Position numbers and translations under genes: made by a program
Shown here: piece by piece, positions 55,070 through 64,000 of the stretch
Numbering within the stretch: the first letter of the stretch is position 1
How the letters are laid out: each line of letters begins with the position of its first letter
The notes under the pieces: model-generated
The model's input: the letters and a program-made list of their open reading frames with translations, nothing else
Told to the model about the DNA's origin: nothing
Database searches by the model: none
Source of the DNA: Psychrobacter sp. JB385
GTDB taxonomy: Bacteria > Pseudomonadota > Gammaproteobacteria > Pseudomonadales > Moraxellaceae
Direction of reading: 5' to 3'
DNA length: 64,000 nt
NCBI RefSeq assembly: GCF_900163785.1
Contig: NZ_FUKN01000013.1
Coordinates: forward strand, 124,001-188,000

Positions 55070-56313
55070 TGAGAAATGAAGAGTGGCAAGTGATAAAGTC
55101 TATGGAGTTAGATGATTGGCTAAGCTTCATTGATAGTGATGATGACTTAGGGCTTACGACGATTAAAGCAAAGTCGCGGGTACCTACAGCAGATGAGCAC
55201 TTAGTCGCTAAATTCCAAGAGATAAGCGACTTTTACAACACTAATAAGCGTTTACCTGAAAATAATATGGCAAATATTAGTGAGCTTATGCTGTTCAAGC
55301 GTTTAGAGTCTATTAAGAACAACGATGAGCAGTGCCGTGCTTTAGTGGATTTTGATGAATTTAACCTGTTACCACTTACGCATGAAGTCACTGCACAAGA
55401 ACCTGAACTGGTTGAAAGAGAGATCAATTCATTTGAAGATATCTTTGAAGATGATGATTTTGGCTTACTGGGTGACTCTGATCAGAGTATTTTTAACATC
55501 AAGCATATTAAGGCAGATAAACGAGCCAAAACTGACTTTGTCGCTCGCCGTAAATCATGTAAGGATTTTGATAAATATAAAGACCTATTTCCTATTGTTC
55601 AGAAAGAGCTCAACAGTGGTCAACGTAAGATTATTGAGTTTGATGATAAAGGTGAAAACTTAGTAGTTGGTGAGTTTTATATCTTGAGTGGCGTATTGCT
55701 TTATCTAGAGGAGGTAGAGTTCAGTAGTGATGCAAAAACAGTAAACGGTAAACGGTTTAGAAAGGACGGAAGAACACGCTGTATATTTGAAAATGGTACA
55801 GAATCAAATATGCTTTACCGTTCTCTTGCTAAGGCCCTTTATGCTGACGGTAAAATAGTCTCTCCTGTTGGTGAGTATTTTGCTGATATCAAAAATATCA
55901 ACGAGGATGATGAGTCGGCTGGCTTTATTTATATTTTAAGCAGTCAAAGCCAAGACTCTCGCATCCAAGCCATACCCAATCTATTTAAAATAGGCTATTC
56001 ACGCACACCAGTTAAAAAGCGTATTGCAAATGCTGCCAATGAGCCTACTTATTTAATGGCTCCAGTCGAAGTTGTTGCCAGCTATGAGTGCTATAACATG
56101 AATACGCAAAAGTTTGAAAACTTAGTACATACCGTATTTAAAGATGTTTGTATCGATGTTGAAGTTGCAGATTTGCAAGGTAATATGTGCAAACCTAGAG
56201 AATGGTTCAGTGTGCCTTTAGAGCAGATAAACACAGCGATTGATTTGATAGTGAGCGGGCAGATTGTAAATTATAGGTATAACTCGACTACTAAGAAGAT
56301 AGAGCTATGCTGA
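55069..56313 (+). CDS. GIY-YIG (T5orf172/MUG113-type) nuclease protein of a restriction-type cluster
   Basis: A 414-residue protein. The C-terminal 130 residues form a GIY-YIG-like nuclease: GFIYILSSQ as the first strand, LFKIGYSRTPVKKRIANAA with the catalytic Arg, ENLVHTVFKDVCIDVE with the Glu, and PREWFSVPL. The N-terminal part (FQEISDFYNTNKRLPENN.ANISELMLFKRLESIKNN) resembles the helicase C-terminal segment; an acidic linker follows. It is a candidate DNA-cutting subunit for a system whose methyltransferase lacks its own nuclease. Last gene of the cluster. Confidence 0.8.
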   Translation: MRNEEWQVIKSMELDDWLSFIDSDDDLGLTTIKAKSRVPTADEHLVAKFQEISDFYNTNKRLPENNMANISELMLFKRLESIKNNDEQCRALVDFDEFNLLPLTHEVTAQEPELVEREINSFEDIFEDDDFGLLGDSDQSIFNIKHIKADKRAKTDFVARRKSCKDFDKYKDLFPIVQKELNSGQRKIIEFDDKGENLVVGEFYILSGVLLYLEEVEFSSDAKTVNGKRFRKDGRTRCIFENGTESNMLYRSLAKALYADGKIVSPVGEYFADIKNINEDDESAGFIYILSSQSQDSRIQAIPNLFKIGYSRTPVKKRIANAANEPTYLMAPVEVVASYECYNMNTQKFENLVHTVFKDVCIDVEVADLQGNMCKPREWFSVPLEQINTAIDLIVSGQIVNYRYNSTTKKIELC

Positions 56314-56537
56314 AGAAACCGTACAACTAACTTGATAAACTAAGCGTATAAATTTGAGTTTACTATACCAAGAAGATCAGAACCTACAGTGCAGAATTTA
56401 AAGTTAGAGCAAACTATTCTACACAGCATAATGAAGCAGCCATATAAGCTATAGTTTGTATGGCTGTTTTATTTGTTAAATTCAGTGAGATGTTTTTCGT
56501 AAAATTTACTTGAGAAAATATAGGTAAAAACCTATTT

Positions 56538-56655
56538 CTATCCCACGGCACAGTAAGATCTAAAGTTATAAAAAACCTGCCAAATGCACGTAAAGTAAGA
56601 CTCTCAGGATATTATTGCAAATTATACTATCCCACGATCTATCCCATCGTGGGAT
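56538..56655. promoter_or_regulatory. Candidate integrase arm-type sites, right end
   Basis: CTATCCCAC occurs at 56538 and 56627, and CTATCCCAT at 56639. The last two form a perfect 10-bp inverted repeat ATCCCACGAT / ATCGTGGGAT (56629-56655). Related TATCCCA motifs are at the left end. The gap 56314-56675 has no gene. Confidence 0.45.
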
Positions 56656-56675
56656 TAGACTCAAATTGCAGACAT

Positions 56676-56700
56676 AAAAAAACCTGCTCGAAAGCAGGTC
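56676..56700 (-). terminator. Island-borne terminator of the rebuilt tRNA-Leu gene
   Basis: On the minus strand the stem ACCTGCT-TTCG-AGCAGGT is followed by T7. It replaces the displaced terminator at 31691-31714, which has the same stem with a different loop. Confidence 0.85.
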
Positions 56701-56725
56701 TAGTATAGGTTTGAGAACTTTTATC

Positions 56726-56760
56726 ACTATCCGAAAATGGTGGGGCTGGAGAGACTCGAA
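56726..56760. repeat. Right attachment site inside tRNA-Leu
   Basis: Identical over 35 bases to 31737-31771. It covers the tRNA 3' end through the T loop, CCA and 12 bases downstream. Confidence 0.92.
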
Positions 56761-56822
56761 CTCTCACACCTTGCGGCGCCAGAACCTAAATCTGGTGCGT
56801 CTACCAATTCCGCCACAGCCCC
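56738..56822 (-). tRNA. tRNA-Leu (anticodon TAG)
   Basis: A class II tRNA of 85 bases on the minus strand: acceptor GGGGCTG / CAGCCCC, discriminator A, encoded CCA, anticodon stem CCAGA / TCTGG with loop TTTAGGT, and a long variable arm. Its last part comes from the island. The gene is intact and should be functional. Confidence 0.96.
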
Positions 56823-56910
56823 ATTTTCGTTACTCTATCATCAAAAGCGATTAAGTTCAAACGCTATCTAGACAGTTAACTGATTCGGTAGTGCGTCTCA
56901 GTGGTTGGCT

Positions 56911-56938
56911 ATTATATAGAGTTTGAATTTTTGGTCAA
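56911..56938 (-). promoter_or_regulatory. Sigma70 promoter of tRNA-Leu
   Basis: On the minus strand TTGACC (56938-56933) and TATAAT (56916-56911) are 16 bases apart, about 90 bases upstream of the tRNA. Same architecture as the tRNA-Val promoter. Confidence 0.8.
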
Positions 56939-57062
56939 CCCCTATTTTCGATTATTTTTAATTATTTAACGAATATTTTTCAAAACATTTATAAATAATT
57001 GATAATAAAAACATTTTTATTTAAAGATTTTGCGGCTTAAATACCTATTTATTTGGTTTTTG

Positions 57063-58916
57063 CTATGACGAAATATCTAATTGCTGTAATTTGCGTGTCA
57101 GCGTATTACGTCCCCAGCCAAGTAGGTTAGCAGCGGCTATCTTTTTACCGCCACTGTGTTTAAGGGCGGCTGTCAGTAGGATGCGTTCAAATTCAGGCGT
57201 TGCCGTTTGCAAAATATCAGTTTCACCTTCTTGTAGTGACTGCTCAGCCCAAATAGCCAAGGCTTGCTGCCAGTTCTGACTCTCAAATTCTTCAGACAGA
57301 ATATCAGCGCCAGCATGGTGGAGCGGGTCTTGTAGGGTTTCTTGTATCGATGCAGACGATTGTTGTGGCTTAAGTGGACTGTGCTCAAGCAATTCTGGTG
57401 GCAGATCATCAACCATGACCGTATCGCCAGTTGCCATGACAGTGAGCCACAAGCAAACGTTTTCAAGTTGGCGTACATTGCCGCGCCATTCAAAAGATTG
57501 CATCATCTGCATCGTTGCAGGATGCAGCTGCTTAGGTGTCGTATTCATTTGCTCAGCCGCGCGCTGCATAAAATAGGTGGCTAGGGCGGGGATATCTTCG
57601 CGCCGTGTGCGCAGAGGCGGTAATGGAAGGCGAATGACATTTAAGCGATAAAACAGATCCTCACGGAATCGACCCAGTTTGACCAGCTCTTCTAGATTTT
57701 GATGGGTAGCAGCGATGATGCGCACATCTACTTTGACCGGCTGCTGTCCACCTACTCGATAAAACTCTCCATTGGCCAATACCCGCAGTAGACGCGTTTG
57801 CGTGCTAAACGGCATATCTCCAATTTCATCTAAAAACAACGTCCCTCCGTTTGCTTGTTCAAAACGGCCTTGGCGTGTTGTGGTGGCTCCTGTAAAAGCA
57901 CCTTTTTCATGACCGAATAACTCTGATTCAATCAGATCATGCGGAATGGCTGCCATATTAAGAGCGATAAATGGTTGTTGTTTACGAGGTGAATGCTGAT
58001 GCAAAGCGCTAGCCACCAATTCTTTACCTGTCCCTGACTCTCCTGTAATCAAGACGGTAATAGGTGAGTGCGCGAGTCTACCAATGGCACGAAACACGGT
58101 CTGCATGGCTTGCGATTGCCCAATAATTCCACTGGGATTACTTTGTGCCTGAGATTGGATTTGGGATTGATCTTGAGTATCAGCATCAGCTTTGATCTCA
58201 GGTTGATTGCGAGCAGGTTTATGCGTTTTAGCCGCTGGACGAGTGGTGTTAATAGGTTTTGTTGTTGCCTCTAATGTGGCCGCTTTATTGGATGCATTAT
58301 CAGGAGCGTTATCGATATCAGATCCCGTGACACTGGAGTTCGTCGATCTGTTCGGTTGATAATTGATGGCTTTATAAATCGTTGCGACAGCATCGTCTAA
58401 GTCAAAGGGCTTAGGAAGGTATTCAAAGGCGCCTGTTTGATAGCTGTTGATTGCAGAAGTCAGGTCTGAATGCGCCGTCATAATGACGATGGGAAGCTTA
58501 GGAAAATGTCGGTTTACCCAATCACTAAATGACAAGCCATCCATCATTGGCATGCGAATATCTGTCAATATCACGTCTGGCAATGGCTCGGCCGATTCTG
58601 GCTGCTGCAAGATATCATTGAGACGTGTCCATGCTGCTTGCGCTTGTGTAAAGCTAATAACCGTCAGTCCAGCATCTTCAAAAGTATCAGCCAATATCAA
58701 ACGCAAGGCAGCATCATCGTCAATAAGCCATAAAGTGGCAGAGTAGTTATCAGCAGAATTGTTGATGGTGACTTTTTCGGTTTGAGCCTTAGCCCTTTGA
58801 TCGTTAGCCTTTTGAGAGTTCAAGGCTTGATTGTCTGGCGTTTGATGATCAAAATTTTGCTCGCTTGATGAGTCGTTATCGCTTTTAGGGTTATGCGTGT
58901 GGTTATAGTCAGTCAT
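57063..58916 (-). CDS. ntrC: Nitrogen regulation response regulator NtrC
   Basis: Sigma54-dependent activator of nitrogen assimilation genes. The receiver domain (about 60-185) has DDD, phosphoacceptor Asp in ILTDIRMPMMDG and KPF. The AAA+ domain shows GESGTGKE, the sigma54-contacting GAFTGA and FLDEIGDM. The C-terminal Fis-type helix-turn-helix is KIAAANLLGWGRNTLTRKLQQL. At 617 residues it is about 150 longer than usual: a 55-residue polar leader and an 80-residue Thr/Ala/Gln-rich linker before the AAA+ domain. It is downstream of ntrB, 112 bases apart. No glnA is adjacent. Confidence 0.93.
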   Translation of the reverse strand: MTDYNHTHNPKSDNDSSSEQNFDHQTPDNQALNSQKANDQRAKAQTEKVTINNSADNYSATLWLIDDDAALRLILADTFEDAGLTVISFTQAQAAWTRLNDILQQPESAEPLPDVILTDIRMPMMDGLSFSDWVNRHFPKLPIVIMTAHSDLTSAINSYQTGAFEYLPKPFDLDDAVATIYKAINYQPNRSTNSSVTGSDIDNAPDNASNKAATLEATTKPINTTRPAAKTHKPARNQPEIKADADTQDQSQIQSQAQSNPSGIIGQSQAMQTVFRAIGRLAHSPITVLITGESGTGKELVASALHQHSPRKQQPFIALNMAAIPHDLIESELFGHEKGAFTGATTTRQGRFEQANGGTLFLDEIGDMPFSTQTRLLRVLANGEFYRVGGQQPVKVDVRIIAATHQNLEELVKLGRFREDLFYRLNVIRLPLPPLRTRREDIPALATYFMQRAAEQMNTTPKQLHPATMQMMQSFEWRGNVRQLENVCLWLTVMATGDTVMVDDLPPELLEHSPLKPQQSSASIQETLQDPLHHAGADILSEEFESQNWQQALAIWAEQSLQEGETDILQTATPEFERILLTAALKHSGGKKIAAANLLGWGRNTLTRKLQQLDISS

Positions 58917-59028
58917 GTATCAGGCCTAATGAGCAATGAGTTGATTCAGGTTTGTGATTGAGTGGTGAGTCAATGAGTTAAGCTTTAATACCATTTAATA
59001 TTTAATGCCATTTAAACTTTAACCGTAT

Positions 59029-60390
59029 TTACATCTCAACGATTGGTTGGTTAAACGGTAGATAAAGCGTAAAGCGGGTTTGGCCTTGGCTATTGTTGAG
59101 ACGGCCATGAGAGCTTTTTGATTGTGTGGAGCTGACATCAATCATACCATGATGATGGCTGATAATATCTTGCACAATGGACAATCCAAGTCCCGTCCCT
59201 GCTGCACGGCTGGTCACCATCGGAAAAAATATCTGCCCGATGAGTGCTGGATCAATTCCTGAGCCATTATCGGTAATGTTCACTTGTAGTACTTGTTTAT
59301 GCTGCTGCCCACTGATGGTGTGCTGAAAAGCCACGCGCGTTTGAATATGCAACGTCGGTTGGTAATCATCATTGCTACTATTGTGCGCCTGTGAAGTTGC
59401 AGATTGAGCGTCGGCCAACTCTTTTTGCTGCAATGTTTGGGCAAACTCTGTCATGGACTCGCAAGCATTGTTGATCAAATTTAAAAATACTTGAATCAGC
59501 TGATCTTTGTCCGCCTGCAACTCTGGTAATGATAAGTCATAATCACGTTGTAATATGACTTCTGGATATTGATTAAGCACTAAGGTTATGACGTGTTCCA
59601 ATGGTTCATGGATATTCAGTACCTGCCAATTAGGCAGCTGATTCGAGCCAAGAAATTGCCCAATAAGATGCGTCAAACGATCCGTTTCCGAAATAATAAT
59701 ATCAGTATAGTTGCGAAGTTTTTCCGCAGTTTTTTGCAAATTGTGATTGGGACTCAATACAGGGGTCGATTGAGCAGTAGTATCAGACAATTGAGAACTG
59801 AAAGTAGCGGTGTCACTAAAGGTGATGAATTTTCGCTGTAGCAATTGCGCCGCACCGCGAATACCAGCAAGCGGATTTTTGATTTCATGTGCGACCGAGC
59901 GTAGCATATTTCGAGCGACGCTATATTGTTGCTGCTGGCGTTGTTCTTCTGAGATACGGCTTTGGCGATCCTTACCCCACATCTCAATGATAAAGTAATG
60001 CTGCTGTTCATAGATAACAGGCGTTACGCTATAGTCGACTGACAACGGCAAATTACCATTTAAAGGCGTATTTATCATGTGATCGTGATCGATAAAAGGC
60101 TGCTGATAATGCTTTGCCTGCGTAAAACGCTCGGTCAAAGAGCAAGTGGGTTCACCTTCTTGATCTTCAATTGAAGTATGATCTTTTGACGTTGAATCCT
60201 CTGTAACCAATAATGTCAATATAGACTGGTTGAGCAATCTGCCACTACTGATCGCAAGTAACTGTTCAGCTTGCGCATTTAACCAAATAATAGACAGTGC
60301 ATCATTGACCCATAAAATAGACGTAAACAAATGCTGTGATAAAAACGCTAAGTCAGGTGTCAGTTTTGCTTGGGTCAAATCGCTTGTCAT
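59029..60390 (-). CDS. ntrB: Nitrogen regulation sensor kinase NtrB
   Basis: A 453-residue soluble histidine kinase that phosphorylates NtrC under nitrogen limitation, normally under PII control. A PAS domain fills about 15-135, the DHp box is RSVAHEIKNPLAGIRGAAQLL with the phospho-His near 170, and the ATPase domain has NLINNACESM, DNGSGIDPALIGQIFFPMVT and GTGLGLSIVQDIISHH. Polar inserts near 200 and 330 make it longer than E. coli NtrB (349). Divergent from rimO; both promoters must lie in 60391-60538. Confidence 0.92.
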   Translation of the reverse strand: MTSDLTQAKLTPDLAFLSQHLFTSILWVNDALSIIWLNAQAEQLLAISSGRLLNQSILTLLVTEDSTSKDHTSIEDQEGEPTCSLTERFTQAKHYQQPFIDHDHMINTPLNGNLPLSVDYSVTPVIYEQQHYFIIEMWGKDRQSRISEEQRQQQQYSVARNMLRSVAHEIKNPLAGIRGAAQLLQRKFITFSDTATFSSQLSDTTAQSTPVLSPNHNLQKTAEKLRNYTDIIISETDRLTHLIGQFLGSNQLPNWQVLNIHEPLEHVITLVLNQYPEVILQRDYDLSLPELQADKDQLIQVFLNLINNACESMTEFAQTLQQKELADAQSATSQAHNSSNDDYQPTLHIQTRVAFQHTISGQQHKQVLQVNITDNGSGIDPALIGQIFFPMVTSRAAGTGLGLSIVQDIISHHHGMIDVSSTQSKSSHGRLNNSQGQTRFTLYLPFNQPIVEM

Positions 60391-60538
60391 AGATAATGCC
60401 TAATGAAGTGCTGCATAAATTAAAAAGGGCTTGATATAATATTTAACCACAAATCAACAGTATAGAGCGGCAAAACTGGCGATTTTTGCAAAAAAAACGT
60501 ACAATGCGCACAGCCAATTATCTCAAGCAAGGTCAGCC

Positions 60539-62119
60539 ATGTCCAAAACTTCTACCGAGTCGGTAAATACGACTACGATCACCTCACCGTCAGCGTCTAC
60601 TGCTCCTAATAATACAGCCACTATATTCAATCCTGCTAAGCCTACGATGGCACAAGCGCAAGGGTCGTCAGACAGTAGCCAACCTTACCATCATAAAGCC
60701 AATCACAACCAAAACCGTAGTATTGTGCAAAGCAGTGACGCCGCCTCGACGGCAGCAACGGCTCATGCGCCAGTGAGCGCCGCACCAAAGATTGGTTTTG
60801 TATCGCTAGGTTGCCCAAAGGCACTGGTAGACAGTGAGCGCATTATTACAGAGCTTAGCCGTGATGGTTACCAAGTTGCAAGCGACTATGACGGTGCAGA
60901 TTTGGTCGTGGTCAATACATGTGGTTTTATTGAATCCGCAGTACAAGAATCGCTTGACGCCATTGGTGAAGCCATTAGTAAAAACGGTAAAGTGATTGTC
61001 ACAGGCTGTCTTGGCAAAGAAGCAGAAAAAATCCGTGAAATGCATCCAGCTGTGCTCGCTGTGACGGGTGCTCATGCTTATGATGAAGTCATTACTGCAG
61101 TGGCGCAGCACGTGCCTCGCCCCAATCGCAGCTTGGATGCCAACTATGACCCAAAAATAGATTTGATCAATGAAGCAGGCATAAAATTAACGCCAAGTCA
61201 TTACGCTTACCTAAAGATTTCTGAAGGATGTAACCACCGTTGTACCTTCTGTATCATTCCAAGCTTACGTGGTGATTTGGTCTCGCGTCCGATTGACAAT
61301 GTCATGAATGAAGCGTTAGCACTTAAAAAAGCAGGCGTGAAAGAGCTGTTGATCATTTCACAAGATACCTCTGCCTACGGTCTCGACTTAAAGTATAAGA
61401 CCAGCTTTTGGAATGGTATGCCACTAAAGTCTAAGTTTTATGACTTGTGCCAAGCTTTGAACGACTTAGGAATTTGGGTGCGCTTGCATTATGTCTATCC
61501 TTATCCGCATGTAGACAAAGTTGTTGAGCTGATGGGCGAAAAAAAGCTGTTGCCGTATTTGGATATTCCGTTCCAGCATGCCAGTCACAGCATTTTAAAA
61601 GCCATGAAACGTCCTGCCCATAGCGAAAATACGTTGGCACGCATCAAAGCATGGCGTGAGATTTGTCCAGATATCGTGATTCGTTCAACCTTCGTCGTCG
61701 GCTTCCCTGGCGAAACAGAAGAAGATTTCCAGTGTTTGCTTGATTGGCTGGTCGAAGCCCGTCTCGATCGCGTTGGTGCGTTTACGTATTCTGAAGTCGA
61801 AGGTGCCGTTGCCAATGATTTGCCAAATCATGTACCTGAGGCGATTAAGCAATCTCGTTATGAGCGCTTAATGGCATTACAGCAAGAGATATCGGCACAA
61901 AAGCTACAAGAGAAAGTTGGCAAGACCTTGATGGTATTGGTTGACGAGATTGATAGCGACGAAAATATCGCGATTTGCCGTAGCTACGCTGATGCGCCAG
62001 AGATTGATGGCCATGTCTATGTGGATGATATTACCGATCAGGTAAAAGTGGGTCAATTCCTAACAGTCACTATTGATGATGCAAGTGAATATGACTTATT
62101 TGCCAGTTATCAAGGTTAA
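60539..62119 (+). CDS. rimO: Ribosomal protein uS12 methylthiotransferase RimO
   Basis: Radical SAM enzyme with two iron-sulfur clusters that adds a methylthio group to an Asp of ribosomal protein uS12. The N-terminal MTTase domain begins [18 protein letters not shown]; the SAM cluster motif is [11 protein letters not shown] (about 235); a TRAM domain lies at the end. At 526 residues it has an 80-residue Ser/Thr/Ala/Gln-rich extension before the conserved start, absent from E. coli RimO (441). The ATG at 60539 follows AAGG; no internal ATG lies close to residue 80, so the extension seems real. Confidence 0.93.
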   Translation: MSKTSTESVNTTTITSPSASTAPNNTATIFNPAKPTMAQAQGSSDSSQPYHHKANHNQNRSIVQSSDAASTAATAHAPVSAAPKIGFVSLGCPKALVDSERIITELSRDGYQVASDYDGADLVVVNTCGFIESAVQESLDAIGEAISKNGKVIVTGCLGKEAEKIREMHPAVLAVTGAHAYDEVITAVAQHVPRPNRSLDANYDPKIDLINEAGIKLTPSHYAYLKISEGCNHRCTFCIIPSLRGDLVSRPIDNVMNEALALKKAGVKELLIISQDTSAYGLDLKYKTSFWNGMPLKSKFYDLCQALNDLGIWVRLHYVYPYPHVDKVVELMGEKKLLPYLDIPFQHASHSILKAMKRPAHSENTLARIKAWREICPDIVIRSTFVVGFPGETEEDFQCLLDWLVEARLDRVGAFTYSEVEGAVANDLPNHVPEAIKQSRYERLMALQQEISAQKLQEKVGKTLMVLVDEIDSDENIAICRSYADAPEIDGHVYVDDITDQVKVGQFLTVTIDDASEYDLFASYQG

Positions 62120-62141
62120 CACTGACTATAATATGCGAGTG

Positions 62142-62168
62142 AAAATTGCCCAAGGGCGGGCAGTTTTT
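62142..62168 (+). terminator. Intrinsic terminator of rimO
   Basis: AAAATTGCCC pairs with GGGCAGTTTT (one T-G pair) and is followed by T. It lies 22 bases after the rimO stop. Confidence 0.7.
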
Positions 62169-62289
62169 GCTACAATTAGCGCAATTTAGCCTGCTTCATA
62201 TGCCATCAGCCAGTATGGCGTTGCGGGCAGACGCTATTTGTACTTTACCCATGATTGTAATTATAATTTAATACTAACAAGGTGACCTC

Positions 62290-63015
62290 ATGTCTGACAA
62301 AAATCCACGTTACTCCCGTATCTTGTTGAAACTCTCTGGTGAAGCTTTGGCCGGCAGTAAAGACATGGGTATTGATACCGAAGTACTCGATAAAATGAGC
62401 TTATCCATCGCCCACTTGCGCGGACTTGGCGTGCAAGTTGGCATCGTCGTTGGTGGCGGTAACTTGTATCGCGGCGCACAGTTGCAAAAAGAAGGCTTGG
62501 TTGGCCGTGTGACAGGTGATCAAATGGGTATGCTCGCGACAGTCATGAATGGACTTGCCATGCGTGATGCCCTTGAGCGTCGTAATATCAAGACGCGTTT
62601 GATGTCAGCATTGCCAATCGGTGAAGTTACTGAAAGCTATAGCAGTCGTAATGCGATTCGCTATCTTAAAAACGGCGAAGTTTGCATTTTTGTGGCAGGC
62701 ACAGGCAACCCATTTTTTACTACTGATACCGCTGCTTGCTTACGCGGCATTGAAATTGAAGCGGGTCTCATTTTAAAAGCGACCAAAGTAGATGGCGTTT
62801 ATGATAAAGACCCAAGTCTACATTCTGATGCCAAAAAGTACGACGGCTTAACGTTTGATGAAGTGTTAGAGCAAAAATTGGGCGTGATGGATTTGACCGC
62901 CATTGCCTTATGCCGTGAGCACAATGTACCGCTACAAGTATTTGATATGAATAAGCCCAATGCTTTATTGAATGTCATTATGGGCGAAAATGAAGGCACG
63001 CGCGTTTATCATTAA
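62290..63015 (+). CDS. pyrH: UMP kinase
   Basis: Amino-acid-kinase-fold enzyme that phosphorylates UMP to UDP with ATP; hexameric and regulated by GTP and UTP in relatives. The 241-residue protein has [46 protein letters not shown] and [17 protein letters not shown] precedes the ATG. It is followed by frr 93 bases later, the usual bacterial order; rpsB and tsf are not upstream here. Confidence 0.96.
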   Translation: MSDKNPRYSRILLKLSGEALAGSKDMGIDTEVLDKMSLSIAHLRGLGVQVGIVVGGGNLYRGAQLQKEGLVGRVTGDQMGMLATVMNGLAMRDALERRNIKTRLMSALPIGEVTESYSSRNAIRYLKNGEVCIFVAGTGNPFFTTDTAACLRGIEIEAGLILKATKVDGVYDKDPSLHSDAKKYDGLTFDEVLEQKLGVMDLTAIALCREHNVPLQVFDMNKPNALLNVIMGENEGTRVYH

Positions 63016-63108
63016 TACGAGTGATGACTCTTGTTGTAATAAATACCCAAATAACTTTTTATAACCAACAATAATGAATGATTTGTCGGTAGCGATAAAT
63101 AAGGATAC

Positions 63109-63666
63109 ATGATGATTAAAGAGATTAAGCAAGACGGCGAAGCGCGCATGCAAAAAACGCTAGAAGCGCTTGAGAGTACCTTTAGTAAAGTACGTACTGG
63201 CCGTGCACATCCAGGTATGTTATCTGGTGTGATGGTCAGTTATTATGGCGCACCTACGCCATTGAACCAAGTTGCTAGCGTAAACGTAGAAGATTCGCGC
63301 ACGCTATTGGTCCAGCCATTTGACCGCACCATGGTACAAGCGGTAGACAAAGCGATTCGTGAAGCAGATTTGGGTCTGAACCCAATGACAGCTGACGTGA
63401 TTCGTGTACCAATGCCAGCGTTGACAGAAGACACACGCCGCGACATGCAAAAACTTGCCCGCGGAGAAGCTGAGAGCAGCCGTGTTTCTATTCGTAATAT
63501 TCGCCGTGATATGATGAATGACATCAAAGAGTTGGCAAAAGAAAAAGAAATCTCAGAAGATGATGAGCGCCGCGCCAGTGACGATATTCAAAAAATCACT
63601 GACAAGTATATCGATACCATCGATAGTCGTCTGAGCAAAAAAGAAAGCGATTTGATGGAAGTATAA
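63109..63666 (+). CDS. frr: Ribosome recycling factor
   Basis: Cytosolic factor that with EF-G splits the post-termination ribosome. The 185-residue protein has the full family pattern: [77 protein letters not shown]. Two ATGs in tandem follow AAGGA; the second (63112) has the better spacing. Co-transcription with pyrH is likely. Confidence 0.96.
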   Translation: MMIKEIKQDGEARMQKTLEALESTFSKVRTGRAHPGMLSGVMVSYYGAPTPLNQVASVNVEDSRTLLVQPFDRTMVQAVDKAIREADLGLNPMTADVIRVPMPALTEDTRRDMQKLARGEAESSRVSIRNIRRDMMNDIKELAKEKEISEDDERRASDDIQKITDKYIDTIDSRLSKKESDLMEV

Positions 63667-63720
63667 AACGGGTCAGCTTATTATTTTTGACATAACCCGT
63701 TGAGTAATATTTCTACCGTT

Positions 63721-63753
63721 AAGCAGCCAATGTGCGAGTGCTATTGGCTGCTT
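63721..63753 (+). terminator. Terminator-like hairpin after frr
   Basis: A perfect 11-bp stem AAGCAGCCAAT / ATTGGCTGCTT with an 11-base loop, 55 bases after frr; the T tract is weak. The remaining bases to 64000 show no gene I can support. Confidence 0.6.
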
Positions 63754-64000
63754 ATTATTGTGTCGACTGTTTGATAGCATACTGTTTGATACTATCATGT
63801 CAGCATGACTTTTTGATCTTACTCAACGCATCAGCAAACGTGTTTTTGAATACTTGGCCCATCATATCTTATCGATGATAGACATATATGCTCTAATGAG
63901 GCATTTATGATAAGTTCATGAATTGTCCGTATGGCGCTTTTTAACGGCGCCAGTCCACGTTATTATTATCTTACTTCAACAATAAGCAAGTTTTCTTATG

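Larger units (their letters stand above)
31737..56760. mobile_element. Integrated genomic island of about 25 kb in tRNA-Leu
   Basis: Perfect 35-bp direct repeats at 31737-31771 and 56726-56760 mark the ends. The right copy is part of the intact tRNA-Leu(TAG); the left is the displaced 3' end. Contents fit a mobilizable integrated element: tyrosine integrase next to one end, primase-helicase, repressor, relaxase with an oriT-like region, insertion sequences and a restriction-like cargo. No type IV secretion genes are seen, so it would need a helper to move. Confidence 0.9.

Noticed and set aside
50410..56313. DISARM or BREX
   Set aside because: The marker genes of those systems (DUF1998 protein, PglZ, BrxC-like ATPase) are absent.
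31737..56760. Prophage
   Set aside because: No capsid, terminase, tail or lysis genes are present; the content fits a mobilizable island.

Overview
The window looks like chromosomal DNA of a gammaproteobacterium of the Moraxellaceae, most likely Psychrobacter. This genus call is an inference from the style of the housekeeping proteins, moderate GC content and a pmrC-pmrA-pmrB gene order like that of Acinetobacter. No 16S rRNA is present, so it is not proven.

Bases 1-31700 are ordinary chromosome. They hold a lipid A phosphoethanolamine transferase with its two-component pair (1-3507), a LysR regulator divergent from mdaB, a zinc alcohol dehydrogenase, a tRNA-Val/tRNA-Asp operon, cardiolipin synthase, a Sel1-repeat membrane protein, waaA-rsmE, a periplasmic ferric iron importer (fbpABC) behind a possible Fur box, cmoM, a lipoprotein hydrolase, a 59-residue secreted cysteine-rich protein, gyrA, two tandem RarD-like transporters, a glutathione transferase, ribonuclease Z, a DUF815 ATPase and a eukaryotic-type protein kinase.

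Bases 31737-56760 are a genomic island of about 25 kb integrated in the 3' end of a tRNA-Leu(TAG) gene. A perfect 35-bp direct repeat marks both ends. From left to right it carries: a DUF3596-type tyrosine integrase; a candidate small RNA; two overlapping micro-ORFs; a toprim/DUF927-type primase-helicase; a repressor with operator repeats; a graveyard of four insertion sequence families (IS5, IS256, IS3, IS630), two of them hit by the same kind of tiny structured palindromic element; a LysR plus lrgAB-like pair; DedA; a LysR plus EamA exporter pair; a plasmid-type MobA/MobL relaxase with a second gene overprinted inside it; an oriT-like region; and a tight three-gene cluster. That cluster encodes an MmeI-like adenine methyltransferase without a visible nuclease motif, an SF2 helicase and a GIY-YIG nuclease. 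It is the best candidate in the window for an incompletely described defence system.

Bases 56823-64000 return to chromosome: ntrC and ntrB, divergent from rimO, then pyrH and frr. The two halves of the chromosome would join at the tRNA-Leu gene without the island.
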